Shown piece by piece: positions 61,281 through 64,000 of a stretch of 64,000 nt of DNA. Position 1 is the stretch's first letter. Every line of letters starts with the position of its first letter. The notes under the pieces are model-generated. The model saw only the letters and a list, made by a program, of their open reading frames with translations, had not been told where the DNA came from and did no database searches. The stretch is from Hyperoodon ampullatus (taxonomy: Eukaryota > Chordata > Mammalia > Artiodactyla > Ziphiidae). The position numbers and the translations under genes were made by a program. The stretch lies in assembly GCA_949752795.1 (NCBI GenBank), contig OX457064.1:41846368-41910367 (forward strand), in the 5' to 3' direction.

Positions 61281-62689
61281 TATTTTTTACCCATAGGGCA
61301 TCCACTTATGATTCCTTTAGCACAGAGGTTTCTGAGTACGAACACCACCGGCTCAATCGCTAAAACTTGATCATATCTAATGTTTTCAATTTAAAAATTC
61401 TGAGATTGATAACAAGAGGTGAGAGTCTCCCTTACTTTACCTTTGTGATTACTACAGAGCAGCATTCTATGTGTTGCCAAAATAACATCAAAGGACCAAC
61501 TAGGTATGGAATCTATCCCCACTGATAATATTCCTTTAAAAAACATTGTATCATCTTTTTGATAACTGCTTTACTCATAGAATATTCTTTCAGAAAAAAT
61601 ATATATCAACTTGCTGTGCAGTGGTCTAAATTTTTGTCTTGGAAATATTATAGGTGAATCTATTTCCAGATGCTGCAAATAATGGAAAATCATGGAAAGT
61701 GGAATCAGGGTCTCTGTCCTTAAATGTGTTTCAGTTTGCATTTTGATAGCAGTTTAGAAATGTTATCGCTTGTTTTGTCACAGACATAATTCACATCTTT
61801 CTTCGGGCACTGTAAACAAGAGAAATGGTTTAATGGCCCCATAGAGGCACTCTGCTGATAGCTGAGATTAGGCCCTTTAGTAATGGATGTCGGTGTGTGT
61901 ATGTGTGAGTGGTATGTGTACACAGTGGGGGTGGGGAGGGCTTGGAAGAAGTAAATGTACTGGAAAAGAATCTTTGAGAGGCTCAGATGCAGCAGAAGTA
62001 CCTGCCGATTTTCTGTAAGACTTGGAAGATGGATTTACAGTGTGTGACACTATTGTCTTTATTTGTACACAAGCCTTCCCCTTTGCTTCTGGAATTTAAC
62101 CCGGTACTAATTGAGGTCATTGCCACCCATTTATCACCTGAAATTGAAGTGATGTTAACTTAAAGTGAATGCTTTTCATCTTGTGAGTGTATTCCCAACT
62201 ATATATATTTGTATAAAAGGCTACATGCATTTTTCATGCCGTGCTTGTATCTGGTCTTAAGTAACCTAATTTATGTATACCATTTACTTTTTCCCCTCTT
62301 TACAGAGTTTTTTTTAATTTGCTGCTATAGCCAAGTGAAATTATTTTACAAACACTTTTGTGTCCACAGAATGATTTGTTTTGACTTCCTCAGCTATATT
62401 TTGTAGGCAAGTGTAAAAAACTCTCTGCATTATACATAACCATGGTCTAAGTAAATGCCTTGAAATACCTCAAAACACATAAATTTCTAGTGTTTTAGAG
62501 CCTCAATATGATGTCATTTTTTCACCATCTTTTTTGTGTATACCCCTTTAAATTGGCTACACAGCCAGAGTAAACACAGGGTTAGTGAAGCAGAATTAAA
62601 TATCCGTTGTTAACTAATTTAGCTGTTCCCTATCACTAGCAGGGGTCAGTGTGCCAGATCTTTCTCCTTTCTCATTGCAGACCATAATC

Positions 62690-62926
62690 TAGACTAGGGA
62701 TCAGCAGACATTTTTTTCTGTGAAGGGTCAGATAGGAAATATTTTAGGCTTTGTGGGTCAAAGTGTTTCTGTCACAAATATCCCATTGTTACTCAAAGTA
62801 GTCCTAGACTCTACCTAAATGAATGGGTAGAACGGTGTTCCAATAAAACTTTATTTAACAAAACAGGTGGGAAGCTGGATTTGACCCATGGGCTGCAATT
62901 TGCTAACCCCTGTACTAGAATACTGC
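62690..62926. mobile_element. Nonautonomous hAT-like DNA element
   Basis: The ends form an imperfect terminal inverted repeat: ctagggatcagcag at the left, and the complement of tttgctaacccctg at the right. The inside has 'aaatattttaggctttgtgg' and 'ccaataaaactttatttaac', found in a common mammalian MER-type element. The flanks resemble each other (ctaga on both sides) as expected for an 8-bp hAT duplication that has decayed. Confidence 0.75.
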
Positions 62927-64000
62927 ACAGCAGACTATTCTAAAACAGACCTTTTGAGCAGACCAGAAATCGCAACATCAAACTCAGGAGACTCTCATCA
63001 AGGCTCTAAATTCCCAGCTAATATTGATTCAAAAACTAGAGATGTGATTCAAAGACATAGTTTTGTTTACAGAAGAAGTAGTTAAAAATCTGATGTGCTT
63101 CTCTTTGCAGGGTAATTGTTTTGTACTCACAGAAATTACTGCTCTATTTCACTCTTAGGATAAGAGTTGGGAGGAAAGCTGAGTGAAAGGTCAGAGCTAA
63201 GACAATTTATCACTGTATTTACGTTCACTGTCCACGTAGAGAAGGGGACCCATCACTTGTGACATTTTGGTTATCAGAATCAAGGGGAAGCTTTAGATGT
63301 TGGATAGCAATGTTTTTCCTTCAGTGGAATATGAGTGGTGTGAATTTTTAAATGCCTTTGGCCACAGCAATAAATTGAAAGAAGGCAGAATGCCTAAAAG
63401 CAAGCATGAATGCTCTAAGTGTTTTCATTTAGATACAAGTGCCAGAATATATTATTAAGGTCATGTATACAGAAATATGCATAGCATACACATGAATTGA
63501 TCAAACTTAAAGAAGACTGGCTAATATATTTATTAGAACTTTTCTTTAAAAAAACAACTAAATAAAGCTCTAATTGGACTTCTGTGAGCTCTTGATGGTT
63601 AGGACTGTGCCTTACTGTTCAGCTTCTTCTATAGCTCCACATTCCCTGCCCCTTAGCAACTGGCATAATGTCCGGGCTGTAGTAAATGAATGAATTAATG
63701 AAGAAGTAAATGGATAAAGAAACATCTGATATAATGTTGTAGTGGTGCTCATGCATGAAGGAGATCTTAAGTGTGCTCATTCAAAAATATATTTGAATTG
63801 TATGCTCAAGTGTTCAAGAGTTGCTGCCCAAAGCCCATGGCTTTAATTCCTAGGCTGTTATAAGTTAGCCCTAGGTCTTTAGTTGGACATGAAGCTTAGC
63901 TTCTTCATGCCTTTAAAAATTATTTTTGCAAACTTGGAATGCTAATGTCCTCATCTTGAATGATGAGAATCGAGAGTTGGTGAAGGTTCTTTGAAAACTT

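Larger units (their letters stand above)
17450..64000 (+). other. ETV1: ETV1 gene, 5' part (promoter through intron 4, partial)
   Basis: This span holds the promoter region, leader and first four coding exons of ETV1, a PEA3-group ETS transcription factor that acts in the nucleus downstream of RAS/MAPK signalling. Joining the four coding exons gives 235 nt (78 codons plus one base) that match the N-terminus of mammalian ETV1 as I know it. Every intron has GT-AG ends and the phases (0, 1, 1, 1) fit. Intron lengths are 813, 1373 and 9259 bp, and the fourth exceeds 32 kb. I looked for the next exon, which should begin by completing a Leu codon and encoding AFHGLPLK, and did not find it, so the glutamine/acidic centre and the C-terminal ETS domain lie outside the window. 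The left limit is my estimate of the promoter boundary. Confidence 0.93.
31979..64000 (+). other. ETV1 intron 4 (coding numbering), partial, repeat-rich
   Basis: More than 32 kb of intron follows exon 4. Stretches in which I see nothing beyond AT-rich unique sequence include about 31980-33070, 35120-37700, 38200-40650, 41200-44030, 45130-46260, 52250-54800, 55370-57500, 58810-59200 and 60250-62690. Individual repeats are listed separately. In human ETV1 the intron after the activation-domain exons is also long and is where fusion breakpoints occur; that equivalence is inferred from general knowledge. Confidence 0.75.

Noticed and set aside
31979..64000. ETV1 coding exon 5
   Set aside because: I looked for the continuation that encodes AFHGLPLK with a phase-1 acceptor and saw no match; it must lie to the right of the window, though a missed hit by eye is possible.
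1..64000. Prokaryotic-type systems (operons, CRISPR arrays, phage or plasmid genes)
   Set aside because: The sequence is mammalian: intron-containing gene, SINEs and LINEs. None of the regular repeats has a spacer structure.

Overview
The window is nuclear DNA from a mammal, almost certainly a cetacean or close relative. It is AT-rich and mostly non-coding, with split genes and GT-AG introns. It carries several tRNA-derived SINEs of the CHR type, known from whales, hippos and ruminants, plus L1 LINEs, old L2/MIR fragments and a mariner-derived miniature element of the kind common in ruminants and whales.

The only protein-coding gene I can support is the 5' part of ETV1 (ER81, an ETS transcription factor of the PEA3 group) on the + strand. 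Four coding exons lie at 20299-20343, 21157-21244, 22618-22665 and 31925-31978. Their splice phases join exactly to encode residues 1-78: the N-terminus, a basic RKRK cluster and the acidic transactivation/COP1-degron segment. The ETS DNA-binding domain and all later exons lie beyond the right edge; the fourth intron is open for more than 32 kb.

Layout. Bases 1-17400 are upstream intergenic DNA: an L1 tail at the left edge, a second L1 tail fragment, CHR SINEs, MIR/L2, MER5-like and MaLR-like relics. Bases 17450-18250 form a CpG-rich promoter region with GC boxes, CCAAT boxes and a CACGTG E-box; a second GC-rich block with CCAAT boxes lies at 19380-19700, suggesting alternative first exons. 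Bases 20185-20343 are the first coding exon with its 5' leader, which has a tiny uORF and two possible 3' splice sites. Introns 1-3 (20344-31924) are almost free of recognisable transposons, as expected for regulatory introns of a developmental gene. Intron 4 (31979 to the end) is repeat-rich: a ~4.1 kb L1 (with a CHR SINE nested in it and extra 3' sequence that looks like a 3' transduction), a dimeric CHR SINE, a further CHR SINE, a mariner MITE hairpin, a possible retrocopy and a hAT-like element.

No CRISPR array, operon, phage or previously undescribed gene system is visible. The observations most worth checking are the L1 with candidate 3' transduction, the mariner MITE hairpin resembling the source of the bovine miR-2284/2285 family, the SINE dimer inside one target-site duplication, and the putative AP-1/ETS element in intron 3. 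Repeat family names come from recognition, not from a database search, and boundaries are approximate unless target-site duplications (TSDs) are stated.
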